DNA of 64,000 nucleotides from Vanilla planifolia (GCA_023846275.1 CM043874.1:23843630-23907629), one strand, 5' to 3'; counted from the first letter of the stretch, positions 1 through 12,490 are shown. The notes: generated by a model not told the origin, from the letters alone. Numbers and translations: made by a program.

Positions 1-852
1 ATGTTCGATCCTCCAATGGAATAGATCGTATAAGTACGAAAGGTAACATTACATTCTATGAAGTTTAATGAGTCCAAATCTCAACAGAAATCTCTCAAGA
101 AAATATTAGCATACTTGTATGAGAAGTCTATCATACATATACAATCAGTACATATAATATGCCTAATTTAAGATCACCTTCATCTTGTCCCATACGAAGA
201 TAAACTAGTAATATTATTTTATAAGTATGAATAGTTCAACCAATACAAACATCACCCAATTCAATCATATTTCACTCCCAATTTGTTTATGCAACTCTAA
301 TTAATGCAATCCAATAAGCTTTGTTATGATCGAAGATAAAGAATATAATGATTCACTCTTCAAACACTATATGATTGGGAAATGATGAATGATGTAATAT
401 ATGATAATTGATTATATCATGTACATGCAAATCATTATTCCTAATATTCATTAAAGCATATGTAAATATAGTTAAATATGTATAAAATGAATGCCTTAAA
501 ACAAACTTTATAAGTGAACAGATGAGTATGAAAATATTTAAGCATATTCACTTAATTTTAATCAAAGCTTAAGTTTTTTTAAGAAAATTGTTGTAGATTT
601 TAATATTCTATTACTAATAAAAATGACTCAATAATGATCTTTTCCAAATGATGTTTAAACTTATATTTTTCTTAGTACAAGTATGGTTTACACTTAAATA
701 GTAATGTTAGAACTTCTTGAGTCAATTGATCTAGTACACTACATGAATGACCTATGTGCTCATGAAATACATAATTTGAAAAACACTCAGAAAAAACATT
801 AATGAACATAACATAATAATTTTATTATCATCAAATAAATGGTTCAATAATC
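1..852 (+). repeat. Family A long LTR-like repeat, truncated copy (A0)
   Basis: This stretch matches, by eye, the last third of the long repeats at 54.4-58.6 kb, in the same orientation. Shared landmarks in order are a 'catgtacatgcaaat' block near 418, a 'gcatatgtaaatatag' block near 456, and an 'aatatgtataaaatgaatgcc' type stretch just after. A 'cttgagtcaattgat' block follows near 716, and the terminal 'aaatggttcaata' lies near 836. The left part is cut by the window edge. It is more diverged from the tandem copies than they are from each other. No coding potential was seen. The strand shown is relative to the tandem pair; the true transcription sense may be the opposite. Confidence 0.55.
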
Positions 853-3800
853 AAAAGAGCAATACAAAATATAACCTAATTTTTTTTGTGATTAAGGATT
901 ATTGATTTGGCTTCATCAACACAATGCAATGAGAGATAATTGATGTGGTGCTTGTTCATATTTAGGAGATATCATGGTAGACTAATAGGGCTTTATTCCC
1001 TTTTCTTGTAGATGGTGCCATTATCATTGGCTTATATCTATCAAGTACTGTTCATTAGGTATTAGGTGATTTGTTAGTTTGCTAATTAGTCTTGAGATCC
1101 ATTAATTTTTGCTATGTTACGTTTGACATGATTAAGTTTGGCTTAAAGTTGAATCTTTGCATAACTTAAATACTATTGAACATAGTGAACTGGAGTACAA
1201 AGGAGTTTTAGTTATACAATCAATTTTGAAGTGCATTTGAGTACTGAGGATGCAAATTTGATTGTTCATGCTAAGTACTCAAGTATACCTTCTAAATATT
1301 GTTAGGTGTAACATTATTCTTTTGATATAACAAGATGCTCTTTTGCTTATCCTTTAGTTGGTCTTTTGTGTAAGGAATGAAAGAAGCATGTTGTTGGGAT
1401 CTGGTAAAAGCCTTTTAAGACACGAGCAATAAAGGGTGGAGAGGGGCATATAAGGAAGAGAGGCCTAGTGGAGACTGATTTATCACCTTTTAATGAACCA
1501 TTATGAAATCAATTGGATGGATGAAAATGAGAGAGGATATTAGTTGAGTTTTTTTGTTTTACTTTTTGGTGCACGTCAAGTGGAATTCTTTTGCAACAAG
1601 AGGCAATTGCAAATTTGAGAAGCATGGATGGTGAGTGTCCTTAGAATAATTGTAAAATATGCATGAGCATGGAAGGTATTTCATTCACTCTCAACATAGT
1701 TGATGTTGAACGAGGCCTGGTAAACTCACTTTTAGTCTACTTTGGCTTGTGGAGTAGAACAATTAAAACTATGGTAGTGGTTATGTAGTAATGTTTTAAG
1801 CATTCAAGAAGGGATTTAAGGTATGGTATGTTAGATGGTTACATAGTAAAGGAACTAAATGTTAGTAATTAGTTGCTTGTTCCTTAGAAATGAGTAAGAA
1901 GATGAACCTAATTGTCATGTCAAAGTGATGTGAGAGTTTGACTTAAGTATCAAGTCATGAGAAACAAAATCCTTCATGTGGTGCTTTTATTCGAAATCTT
2001 GACATAAGAATTGATGAGTTGAAACCAAGAAGTCACTTCATGAAGAACACAACTAATGGGAGATGAGCCTTTGATATTGGACTTAAGCCCAAGGGATAGA
2101 CATCCATACTTTGGAATTAAGTAATGAAAGGATGTCCCAAAAGATTAAAGTTTTAAGGGATTTAAATATTTTCAAGTAAGGATTTGTGATCAAGAAATCA
2201 ATTATGATCACTTCTAAAAAAATGAAAATTGAGTATTCAGTTGACTAGGAAGAATATAATGTTAGAAATAGCCTTGACAACATTACAAAACTCAATCTTT
2301 AGAGTGATAGAATCAAGAAGAGACATGTTTATTGATGAGGTTTGTTTGTGCTAGTAATTGGCATTAAGAAGAACCAAGATATCCCCAAAACTCATAGAAG
2401 GCAAGATAAGTTTTATGGTATCAAAGGTTTGTATTTGGGACTAGTTCAAAAAGAAATTTAAAGCATGTGAACATTCAAGACTCAAGAGAAAAGCTTAGGG
2501 CAAGACAAAGATCGACTTGAGATTCGTAGTTGTCAACATTGTCAAGAATGTCCTTAGATGTATTCAATGGAATTTTGGTTATTTTGTAATAATTGGTAGT
2601 GCAAGTTTTGCTTATCCCTTCATTAATGTAAAAGATGATAGAATACACTAGAGGCTAAATTTGTAATCTATGTGTAACTCTAGAGTGTAAAAAAGCTCGA
2701 TTCAGAGTAGAAATACATTAAAAAGAGTTGAGTAGAAACCTTTTTCCTTATTCTTAAAGTTAAAATGCAATGGTGATTTCCTTTCATCACTATTCTAATG
2801 TCTTTTTTTATTTGATGAAAAAAGATTTCCTATCCAAATAGAGGAGTAAGTCTTTTTTAGATGCATGAACATGTTGTGATCTTAAAGGAATGAGTCTTTA
2901 AAGGGTTATATCACATTGCCTAACATGCTGTAGACTTTTAGAGTATGCCTCGATTCCTTGAACCAAGGGACCCCTCAATGGGATATGTATTACACTATAT
3001 AAGTATGCTCTAAGTTGATAATTTGCATATGAATGTATGTAATGCAAGTATGTGATCCGAGGGCTGTAGGAAATCTTTTGTAGTGAAAATGAATGCATAT
3101 TTTGATGGTTCATGGGCCAAAATGAAGAGCATTTTGTTGGCATGTTGATATATGCTTGTCTTATTTTGTGTTAATGCAACTTTTTCTTATTAGTTATTAA
3201 GCTTATAATTCATATTTGTATCCTATTTAGTATTCATACTATGTTGAAGAGTTATGGTCGACTCCTTGAGCATTATGACATACTTGGTCACATTTGAGAT
3301 AGGGTTGGTCACAAGTGACCTTTATTTTTGGGTCTTTGTGGACAAGATGGAATGTTGTGTGGCTTAGGAGATTTTGCAACTATCGATCATGAACTTGATT
3401 GCATGACTTTGCTTGTTGGCCCATTGGATATTTAATTGGTGCCAATGGTCATAGATGGGTAGGAAAAATAGTTTGATAGAGTTTGAATGATCGATTTCTA
3501 GAAACCTTGGGAGACTAATCTCTTTCTCAAGCGTGAGTAGCTTTTGATATGAAGTTAAGAATATTTGAAAATTAATACGATTATTACTTTTAAGTAAATT
3601 ATATGTTGTTAAAATAAGTTATTTTGTTGATTGCATGTAAATTTGTTTTTAGTTCAAATGCTTGGGTCAACAGATCTTGAGAGATGATGGCAAGTTTGTT
3701 GTTGAGAAGTTACACACAACATAAGTATTTTGTTTTTATGCTTGATCATTGTTCATCTAATAGACCATAATATCAAATATTCATTTGACTTTATGTAGAA

Positions 3801-6080
3801 TAAGAATATCATGAGTATCAACACATGTTAAATATTTTATTCTTATGTTTGTTTATTGTTCATCTAATATGCAATTTTAAATATTCATTTGTCTTTATGT
3901 AGAATAGGGATATCAGGAGATGATCTCTCATTGCCATGACAATCGTTTCGCTTATTCAATGTTTAACATAGATGTTTGGCATGAAATTGCTAGGGATCCA
4001 TTGAGAGGTAGATTTCTTACGTTTTTCCCTTACACACTTTCTATTACCATTATGCCTTAGTATTCATCTTACCATTATGATGCATTAATGTAACCATTAG
4101 GGATAGAAGACATTTTACAATACCTTGATGTGTTACATGTGGAGTCGGTTGGTGAGTCGCTCTAGGAGTTATCTATGCTTTGCAAGGAGATGATGCAACT
4201 CTTCCATTAGGGATATGGACCCAAATCATAGGTTTTGAATCGCTATCTATCGTCTGTTAAAACCTCTAAGAGTGATGATCAAAATGTTCTAGACATAATC
4301 CATTGGATTATTTATGCTCTAAGTTTTTATTTAAACTCTTGTAAATGGAACTTTATTTTCATATGTTATACTTGAATGATATTTTGGTTATTCATTTGAT
4401 TAATTTTTTAAATGATTGGTTTTATTCGATTTTGTTTTATTTGGTGGATGTTTGGTATTTTTATAGGATATTGTAAATTAAAAATTGCAATATAATTGAG
4501 AGATTTTTTTGTCGCACACTTTATAACTTTGAGATAGAGTTGGTGGTAGAAATATTTGTCTTCAATGATTTGTCATAGCTTTTGTTGCAAACTATCAACA
4601 ATTATGCTTTGTCAAACTATTCTATTGCAGAAAGCTTTCTTTGACAAATATACCATACTATTGGTAATTGTTTTTCTTTTGTTACAAATTGCTTATATTT
4701 TTGTAATGCATGTGATAATCGACCCTATAATCCCTTATTGCTAATATCTTTGCTTTTCTTTCCTAGCTAATTTTTGTCAACTGCTAGAATAAGTAGAAAC
4801 CAATGGGAAAGATGATCATTCTCCTATGCTTTTTGATACTAAGCCAAAAAAAAAAAGATTTTGGGCATCAAGGTGAGTAAAGTACAGTGGTTAGGAGGAT
4901 ATCTTTACTACTACAAGTTTAGTAAGTATGTTGGGTTGGAGTATTTGCATCTCTTAGAGCACCTCCAAAGATACATTCTTGGATGTGGTATTAGACATGT
5001 ATAGACAACATCCTGGGAAATACTTAAGACATGACTTGCCATTGGCAAGTACCTGAGGAAGTGTCGTAATGATAAGGCATCATGAGATTTTGAGATGTGA
5101 GGATTAAAAGAAGCAGCCTACCTTTTTGAGAGGTTCTCATTGGACGGGAAAGAAAAAAGTAGTTCCTCTCTGCTTCTTCAAGACCATCGCAAGGAACATT
5201 TAGATGAGCTGATGGCATAAGAAAAGAAAAGCTAAATCCGGTGGCTTGGTTTTCATTGACATGCATGACACCTCGAGATGATTTCAATAGAACAACACAA
5301 TTCGAGACATGCATTGTGGATTATAAATCACTTAGCTCATATATTGTTTTGTATGCTTAGCTTGTTATAGTTGAGCAAATCAAATGAAGTGAAGGTTTAT
5401 GATATTGTAGTTATAATCTTAAGGTTTGGTCAACAAGTGATCCGCCAAATCCATGAAACAAATGGAATTTAGACTCATAATCTTTCTATAAAAGATGGAG
5501 GATAAAATCCATTATTTTTAGTACTTTCTAGAGCATTTTTCACTCTCTTAATGGCAACCTAAGTAGGAACCAAGATTGAAGGATGTTGGTCATGATGAAA
5601 GGATGGAAATGGAAACCATAAACTTTGAAGATAAAGCTGGTAGCACTATTGAGACACACTACCATCTTTAGGTTTGAATCTATTTAGTTATAGTTGAGTG
5701 GGAAGGGAATTACATTGCCGCTCATTTCTCTATTTCATTTGGATATAAACACAAAAAGTTTAAGTATGCTATTTTACAATTCCATTTCCAAATCAACAAA
5801 ACGTTCCTTAAAGATGTTACGGGCCTTCTTTATAGTCATGAATAGTTTATGAATTAAGAGAACTCACTTTGTGGTTGTTTCTGAATTTCTTTTAAAAATG
5901 TATATTTTACAATTTTTTTAGAAACTATATGATGCAATTTGTTTTGAAATATTTATTAAATTGATACAATTAAAATGTATATGATTTGTTGATAGCCACA
6001 TTATTAGTTGTTGCAAATCAATTAGCTTTTGTTTTGTTCGATTACAAACATATGATATATATCCATTCATAAGATGCAAT
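853..6080. other. AT-rich intergenic DNA, no recognisable gene
   Basis: Both strands are full of stops. I see no exon with supporting splice sites, no RNA gene and no repeat that recurs elsewhere in the window. Parts between 1,380 and 2,560 and between 3,640 and 5,700 are less A/T-biased and are probably very old transposon or gene remnants. One coding-like block at 4,820-5,260 is listed separately. Confidence 0.5.
4820..5260 (+). pseudogene. Unidentified coding-like relic
   Basis: Reading the plus strand gives a run of plausible protein broken by stops and frameshifts. It has an aromatic-rich stretch (GGYLYYYKFSKYVGLEYLHL near 4,895-4,955) and, after a frame change, a stretch with YLRKCRNDKAS near 5,050. 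After that comes GLKEAAYLFERFSLDGKEK near 5,100-5,155, then a charged QDHRKEHLDELMA near 5,180-5,218. Its base composition is less AT-rich than its flanks. I do not recognise the family. It could be a decayed transposon protein or a captured gene fragment. An apparent open frame on the minus strand at 5,024-5,314 has no protein-like features and is treated as incidental. Confidence 0.3.
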
Positions 6081-6726
6081 TTGAAAAACCTTAAGATATG
6101 GTTTGCACTTTTAACCCTTTGTCTAAATGGTGGTAACAAAGATGTTATTATGCTTATATGATATCATGACTGTCTCAAACTTCAGTTGTAGTTATAAACT
6201 TGAATACATACTATACAAGTATGATATGAGGCATCATATTGTACGATGATTATGCAGTGACAAACATGACATTTTAATCTTGAATTCATTAACTTTAGAC
6301 TTGAAATAAATCTAGAGAAACTTTTAATATTTGACAAATAAACTAATGCAATTCTAGAAAACATGTAGTTAAGGATTTGTCAATGAAAGCATGAGTAAAG
6401 ATGCAATCTAATCTTAATTATGTCATAATAAATTCAAGTGATCAGTTTAACAACTTAAACTAAAAAATGATGTCTTGTAGATGAACTCTTGATGAGCAAC
6501 CAACCAATCAAGAGCTGAAACGATGGCTCCAAAATATATAAGTTGAGCCAACTAATCCTTATGCAAAGATCTTGTCTTCAATCTTTTTCCAATCATCAAT
6601 TGCATAAACTTTGCTCTTTGTAATAATTCACTATCACATTCTACAACTATATAGCACTATCAAATCTTCATTAGTAACCATAAGCTTGGTTTTATGATTA
6701 TCGATCCCAAAGGTACAACAATTAAC
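6080..6726 (+). repeat. Family B long LTR-like repeat, truncated copy (B0)
   Basis: This matches the last quarter of the two family B repeats (33.0-35.4 and 37.0-39.4 kb) in the same orientation. Shared blocks include a 'caatcaagagctgaaacgat' region near 6,505, which corresponds to 'caagagttgaaactat' near 39,178. A 'tctttttccaatcatcaatt' region lies near 6,580, and the end 'cccaaaggtacaacaa' near 6,709 corresponds to 'cttaaaggaacaacat' near 39,371. The left three quarters of the repeat are missing or unrecognisable. The motif ATACAAGTATGATATGAGGC near 6,213 shows the TATGAT richness typical of the family. Confidence 0.6.
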
Positions 6727-6739
6727 CTCTTAAATAAGG

Positions 6740-9600
6740 CTTATGTTAGGATTTGGACAAGATGTTGCAGGTTGTCTCTTTTGCCTCTATGGATAGCATA
6801 GACAATTATGCCTCCCCTCAATAGAGGTGAAAAAGGCTGACACCAAGGTAGTTACTCTCAATGGGACCTTTATTAGTGAAGCATTGGTGCTTCTCTAGTT
6901 CTCACTAAGCCTGCTGAATCTTGTTGTTGCTGCACTTGTCTCCTCCTAATGCCTTTAACTAGGTTTAGAAGCCACTCTAGTTTGGTCATGTAGGCATCAG
7001 TGATTAAACATTGTGCACTTCCTTTTCTCGGGTCTCTCGGTTGCTTTAATGATTCCCAAAGTAAAGTGCTATGGCTTTGTGATAGTGTTTAAAGGAATGA
7101 TGTCTAGAGGCTTTTGGCAAGAATTTAAGGTTGGGGGAACCTTCTAGCCTACTAGCCTATTTAAGTTTTTTTTTTTACCTTCTTTCTCCTTGTTTGACAC
7201 TCACTTTTACTTCATTATTTTCACCCTACTCCCTAGGCATGGAGTGGCACATGCTCTAGCATAATTACTTGCTGAAGTCAATGAGAAAGTCCTTCAGTCG
7301 TGAGCAAATTAATCCTCTAATGTCTCTCATCTAGGCTCATAGCTTGGCATCCAATCCTCTTGAAGATGCTCTGATACTAGTCCTCTCACCATCGAAATTG
7401 GACCAGCTTTTCTATGATGACAACCACATTCACATTTTCTAGGTAGGAAACTAGTCGTAGAACCAGAGGATGTGCTCCGATTCTCCTTGAATGGTAGTTT
7501 AAACCCACTTTACTAAGAATGTTTGGGCACTAAGAAGTGGCCACTTCCACTATGGCATTAGTTGTGTCCTTAGCTTGAACATTTCTATCTTTAATTTGGG
7601 GAAGACCTTACAGTGTTCCAAGTTGTCAACAAAGATAATACAATCCAACAAATCTCATCCAAGGATAAGCATGATTGGTGATCTAAGTAGCTATTATTGT
7701 CATCAAAGATAAGGGCCATAAGATGTTTGAAGGTCGCAAACAAAGATTGAGATTGTCACTGGTCTAGCAACCACCATTTCCCTCCATTGTCCTTCACTAG
7801 TCGCTTTGCCTAGGTTGGCCTCTTGCTCGTAGAGTATGCACAATAATGTCCTCCCATGGATTAGTCGTTGAACCTCGAAGACGAGTGAACAATTCGATGT
7901 GACAAATCTTTGGTCATGCAATGCCTCAAAGCATAGTCATATTACCTTCCACAAAAGACCGAGGTGATCAAGAGCTTGCTTTGAAACATCATTTCCATTA
8001 CCAGTGCAATTGTAGCATTGGTCACTTTGTTCACCTTTTTGTACCTTTCTTCCATAGCCTTGCAATCCTTTCTAGCGGCTCTTTGGCCAAACGAAGCCTC
8101 TTCTTAGCATCATCAACCCGAATGCATTGCTTCTTAACCTAAAGTTTCTTCTCCCGAGCCTCTTCTTTAGCTGCGGCCAATAATTCTCTAACAGTAGCCT
8201 CAACCTTATCACGATTGCTGCCTATCCAATCTTCTCCCAGCCTTATCTCTCTTGGGTAGCCTCCTATGGATCAGTCTAATCCTGACTTGCCTTATGGCAA
8301 GCCTGAGCCTTGTCCAGCTTTCATTGCAGCATGGCTTTCTATTCCTTAGCTTGTTCTCAAGAGATAATAAAGCCCCACTCCTTTAATTCAAAGTCCTTTA
8401 AGCCCAACGTGCCAACTAGGTTTCCCACCTACTTGGCCAACACTTGGCAAGCTTATTGTGTAGCCTAGTTCTTGTCTTTGAGCATTTTCTTCAGCTTAGT
8501 GATGGGTTTTCCCTGTTTGTTTGGGCTGCCTAACTGTCAGCTGTTGGAGAACCTCCATCCTAGCTTGAATGGCCTCTTTTAAAGGTTGCTCCTCCTCCTT
8601 GAAGCAAACATTTGTGGAGAGCCTTTTGCCTCCAAGTTCAAAGCCTATATCCTCTCCTAGCCATAGATCTTAACTAGGTGCTCATTGTTGAGCTAAGACT
8701 ACTCTTTGCCTTAAGTCCCTCTAGAGGACACCTTTCTTAGATTTACTTGCTTTCTTCTTTTATTTGCTTTTTTGTATGGATCGTCTTGGGTTTGGGTATC
8801 CTCTATCAACAACGGCCTTCACTTAGTGGTTATACTATCATTTGTCTCTTTGTCGATATACCCACTTCGTCCCTTACATTGCGAGGTAATGGTTGCCTCT
8901 GCAACACATGTTTGCTTGCGACTCCAACTACTAGTGTCCTTTCGGTGCCAAAGTAAGAAACTTTCTTTTATTTTGATTTCTTTTCAACAAGAACTTTTGT
9001 CATTAAACTGAGATCCATCACTATTGGTCAGAAGTTTGATTGCTACAAAGGTTATTTCAATTAGGGTAATGTACATTTCTCTCCTCGTTTTAAGTATTTT
9101 TTAAGGACAATAATTTGAGTAGTTGCATTTTAGTAAACCCATACAATTCATGCCAACCAAAATAGAAAACTTTTATTAACCTAATAATTTGCATTGGCTT
9201 ACCATGTGTCATGCATGTGCCCTTTCTTTTAATTGACGTGGTCTCCTTTGAGTGATGCTTGTCTGTTTAGTTTTATTAGTTCTATTAGTTTCTAGTCATC
9301 TCATCCAGGTGTCTTACCTAAGCTTGTGCTATAATCTTGATCATTTTTCAGTTAGACTTCCCTTCTCTATTAAGGCCAGGGTTTCTCCATTTTTTCCCAC
9401 GACCAAACTTTAGTCTTTTGCGACTTCTTATTCTCGAGATGTCTTGTGATGATGTTGGCCATGCTTATCCCCTGGTTGGCCGGTTCTTGTCCTCACCCAA
9501 GAGCCCTATTCGTTTTGCTCATTTGTTTAGTGTCGTATTGGTATCCAAATAATTAAATGCTCATTTAATATTGATAGATGTCTTGTTGATTTGTTCCCAT
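6740..9600 (-). pseudogene. Degenerate coding region with coiled-coil composition
   Basis: The block is clearly richer in C and G than its surroundings. The minus strand reads as broken coiled-coil protein. Around 8,060-8,220 there are KVEATVRELLAAAKEEAREK, then VKKQCIRVDDAKKRLRLAKE and PLERIARLWKKGT, with one stop between the first two. Further minus-strand segments near 7,710-7,870 include LYEQEANLGKATSEGQWREM. Such alanine-, lysine- and glutamate-rich tails are common after gag or mobile-domain regions of plant retroelements, but no diagnostic catalytic motif is present. Assignment to a retroelement is inference. Several short open frames on the plus strand are cysteine- and leucine-rich mirror frames of this region. 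Confidence 0.3.
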
Positions 9601-10985
9601 GAGCTTATTTTAACGTCATCCCTATCAAACTTATTTGCCAAATTGTTTGAGAAGACTTATCATTCTCCTTTATCTTTATAAAAACCAATTTTCATTTGAA
9701 AAACTATACAAAATGCACAATATTCCTTGGGCATTCTTGGATGCACTTTTTTACTTATTACATATATGCTACTTGGTTTTCTACGGTTCTCTAATTTGTT
9801 TATTAATAGCTTTACTCAAATTTTTTAAATTTCTTTTTTTTAAATTAACTTGTCCTTAGGCAAAAGGATATTTTTTAACAAGTCATGTAATTTAAAAATA
9901 TAGTGGAAACCTTTACTTTTTGTTTGTGGCCATGGATTTTGTCCCTTTAATGGTTCTTATATTATCAGTTGTAGTATTTTATTACTTTTGCTTTTTTGCA
10001 TTCTTCTATAGACTGCAAATTTAACAAGAAACATTCCTACATATGCATATGGAATTAGCACATGTACATATGTCAAGGATCTTCTATAATGTCAACATTT
10101 GGAATATCACAATGTCAGAATAGTTAAAATCAAACAGATATAATTAGAATTGAGCTTATTTAAAAGAAGATAAGTATTAGACCAACTAGGGATAAGCTTA
10201 GTGACAATTGATTAAGATGATTTAAATTTGTTGGATATTGATTAATTATTACTTGTACTAGGTGATGTGAGTTAATTGTTTCCCCTATGATTAGGGGAAG
10301 AGGTGAATCCCAAAAGAATGTAAATAGACTATTAGAGAGAATTTTGTATGCTTAAATATTAGGAAAGAGTTGATAATGCATTGGGAAGGATGGTATATTA
10401 GAGTAAGAAATATTGAGCACTCAAATAACTTGCTTCAATACATGTACATTATTCCATTACCGATATTTTGAAGAGGGAACAAACCGTTAACAAATCTTGG
10501 TAAGTGTTTGTGCAGCATAGCAAAAGCATGTATCTCAAGCAGCTTCTTTTGCTTAATTTGTTTATTTTCATTAACCCATAATATTATATAATTGATTTTT
10601 CTGATCATTGAGAATAACTCTTGAAACTGTAAAAACAAAAACAGCTTGCTTGGCTTTTACAGAATGATGGCTTACGCTGTTGCAGGATTTGCCTCTAAAG
10701 CAAAAAAGTAGTTGATATGCTTTATAGTTTTTTATTTTTTTATTTTTGAATTTTTTGGGGAGCATGATATGCTTCATAGATAGTTTACTTAACGTTCACT
10801 TATGCTTCACCTTTTTGGGCCATGGTTAATTCTAATAACGCATGCCAAGCCTTAACAGTAGCCAGTGTATGGAGTAAACTGATACATTAGTTAATCCTGC
10901 ACGGCAATCCTTTATGTGCATCTTAACATTCACGTATCTTTTGGTTTGTTTACAAACTCTGCTTGAAATGGAAACACAATTTCAG
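9600..10985. other. Low-repeat intergenic or intronic DNA upstream of the zinc-finger exons
   Basis: There is no recognisable transposon protein and no repeat shared with the rest of the window. If the zinc-finger exons are part of a working gene, this is intron. Its end, just before 10,986, has a plausible 3' splice site (ACACAATTTCAG). I searched it for the missing start of the zinc finger and found no convincing exon. Confidence 0.4.
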
Positions 10986-11346
10986 ATGCCAGCATTCTGC
11001 TGAGAACTGGTTGTGCCTAAGCTGCAAAGATGTTCTGTGCAGCCGCTTCATTAATAAACACATGCTCGATCATCATCAGAAGACTGGCCATTGTTTAGTT
11101 CTCAGCTTCAGGTGCCATCAAGTTTTTTTCCCTTGTCTTAAATGATTAGTTTGATGTACTATAATTGTAAGAATGTTTTAAGTGGATTTTTTAACTTTTG
11201 GCAGTGATTTATCAGTTTGGTGCTTTGTCTGTGAAGCTTATCTAAATGTTCAGAAGATTCAGCCATTACAGCCAGTTTACGAAGTTGTTCATCTGCTCAA
11301 ATTTGGCGAAAGACCTCCTTTTCTGCCCATCAACAGCAGCGAGTGA
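10986..11346 (+). CDS. HDAC6-type UBP zinc-finger protein, last two exons
   Basis: Two exons read cleanly: 10,986-11,111 and 11,205-11,346, separated by a 93-nt GT-AG intron. Joining them keeps the frame (AG+T gives Ser) and ends at TGA 11,344-11,346, giving 87 residues after one incomplete codon. The product begins CQHSAENWLCLSCKDVLC, continues through NKHMLDHHQKTGH and the VWCFVC pair, and ends in PINSSE. The spacing of Cys and His matches the ubiquitin-binding ZnF-UBP domain of HDAC6 and ubiquitin-specific proteases. This domain grips the free C-terminal Gly-Gly tail of ubiquitin. The Trp of ENW, the Arg of CSRF, the Trp of VWC and the Tyr of EAYL sit where HDAC6 places its ubiquitin-tail contacts; one contact Tyr is Phe here. 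The first zinc ligands must lie in an upstream exon that is not visible within about 1 kb. So this is either the 3' end of a gene with a long intron or a captured fragment. An in-frame ATG at 10,963 reads through the acceptor and is probably not a real start. Confidence 0.72.
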
Positions 11347-12250
11347 TCCTTGTTTAAATGTTTGTAAGTAGCATAGTGGTTATTATTGTCGTTTTTTTTT
11401 AAACTGAACTAGAGTCTGCTTGATTTGTTTAATGGTATTTAAAGAGTGCTTTTAGAAAATTTTGAAATGCTGATTATTGATAAAATTGTGAGTAAATAAT
11501 TTATTTTGCATATGTGTTTCGATTTGTTTTTGTATTTTGAAATGAATAGAATTTAAGAAAAAGTGTTTATTTGGCACCACTAAGGATATGCATACAAACA
11601 TCAAGAATTGACAATGTTGGTTCTGTTTGTTTTGGATATTGGTAGAATATTTAATTTTTGTTTATTTTTAATTTTGTTTTGTTTCTTGTTACAAAAAATT
11701 GAAACATCCAAAAAATAAACCCTACTACAAATTATAGATTTTGATTTAATTTTATGTTTTTGATTTAAATGTTGTCTTAAATATTGTAACTGAACTTTAG
11801 AACAAAGTTCAATAAAGAAAGTTGTTTTGATATGAGTTTAGAAATAATTTTTTTGCTAAATATAATCCAATTTGAATGGATCTTCAACTTTGCCTAATCT
11901 TCATCCAAGCATTGACTGCGTCGTCTGATCAAACTGAATGTAGAATCCTAAACACAATTTATTCTTGAAAAATATCTTACAAATTAGAAGCTTTAGAAGT
12001 TTTGGCAAAATGTGATCATTCGTTGGATAGGTTTTTTTTTCAAAATTTAGAAAGAGAAACCAAATAAATTAATAAACGAAGAAAATTTTTTAATTTTTGA
12101 TTTTTTAACTGTCAATACGGCCAACCTACCCAAGTATTTATTAACTTTATTTTTTTGCATCAACCAATAATTCCTTGAATAACGAAATGATATATAAAGT
12201 TTTAATTAATTCAACCATTCCAATCAGCAGGCTATAGAAATATTGATTGT
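11347..12250. other. 3' flank of zinc-finger exons, low-repeat DNA
   Basis: This holds the presumed 3' untranslated region followed by AT-rich DNA. Long T and A runs occur (for example near 11,390 and 12,030). I see no second gene, no transposon protein and no clear polyadenylation signal that stands out from the AT-rich background. Confidence 0.4.
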
Positions 12251-12261
12251 TGATGGTTCAT

Positions 12262-12490
12262 GGCGTCACCGGGTTCATATTAATCACCACGTTCGCTTCC
12301 ATGTTCCGTCGGCACATCGCCTACAGCTGCGTCGCATAGGTTCTATTTGGACTTGGGTCCACCACCGCGCTCCACCCGCCGAAGTCGTAGATCCGGTTCA
12401 CAAACCTACTGTAGTGTGAGAAACCCAAAGTACGTCCTGCTGCACAACAGCCATGAAGTATGCAATCAACGATAATGTGAAGACGAAGTG
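12262..12490 (-). pseudogene. Class III peroxidase fragment, broken
   Basis: The minus strand reads LGFSHYSRFVNRIYDFGGWS, VVDPSPNRTYATQL, then a stop, then AMCRRNMEANVVINMNPVTP. This is the central-to-C-terminal part of a plant secretory haem peroxidase, just after the proximal-histidine motif (family pattern GAHT-x-GF-x-HC). The haem-ligand motif is damaged: GRT with a shifted frame stands where GAHT is expected. The disulfide cysteine of the HC pair is Tyr. There is one in-frame stop, and a frameshift just upstream. A further piece compatible with the preceding helix (SSSHYR) lies near 12,468-12,490. The rest of the gene (about 250 residues plus introns) is absent. The local base composition is much richer in G and C than its flanks. 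It is a dead gene copy, but the sequence is still close to the family. Confidence 0.75.

Noticed and set aside
2898..3143. 81-residue open frame, minus strand
   Set aside because: No motif, no codon bias distinct from the flank, no supporting splice or promoter signal.
5024..5314. 96-residue open frame, minus strand
   Set aside because: It lies opposite the better plus-strand coding-like relic and has low-complexity composition; no family recognised.
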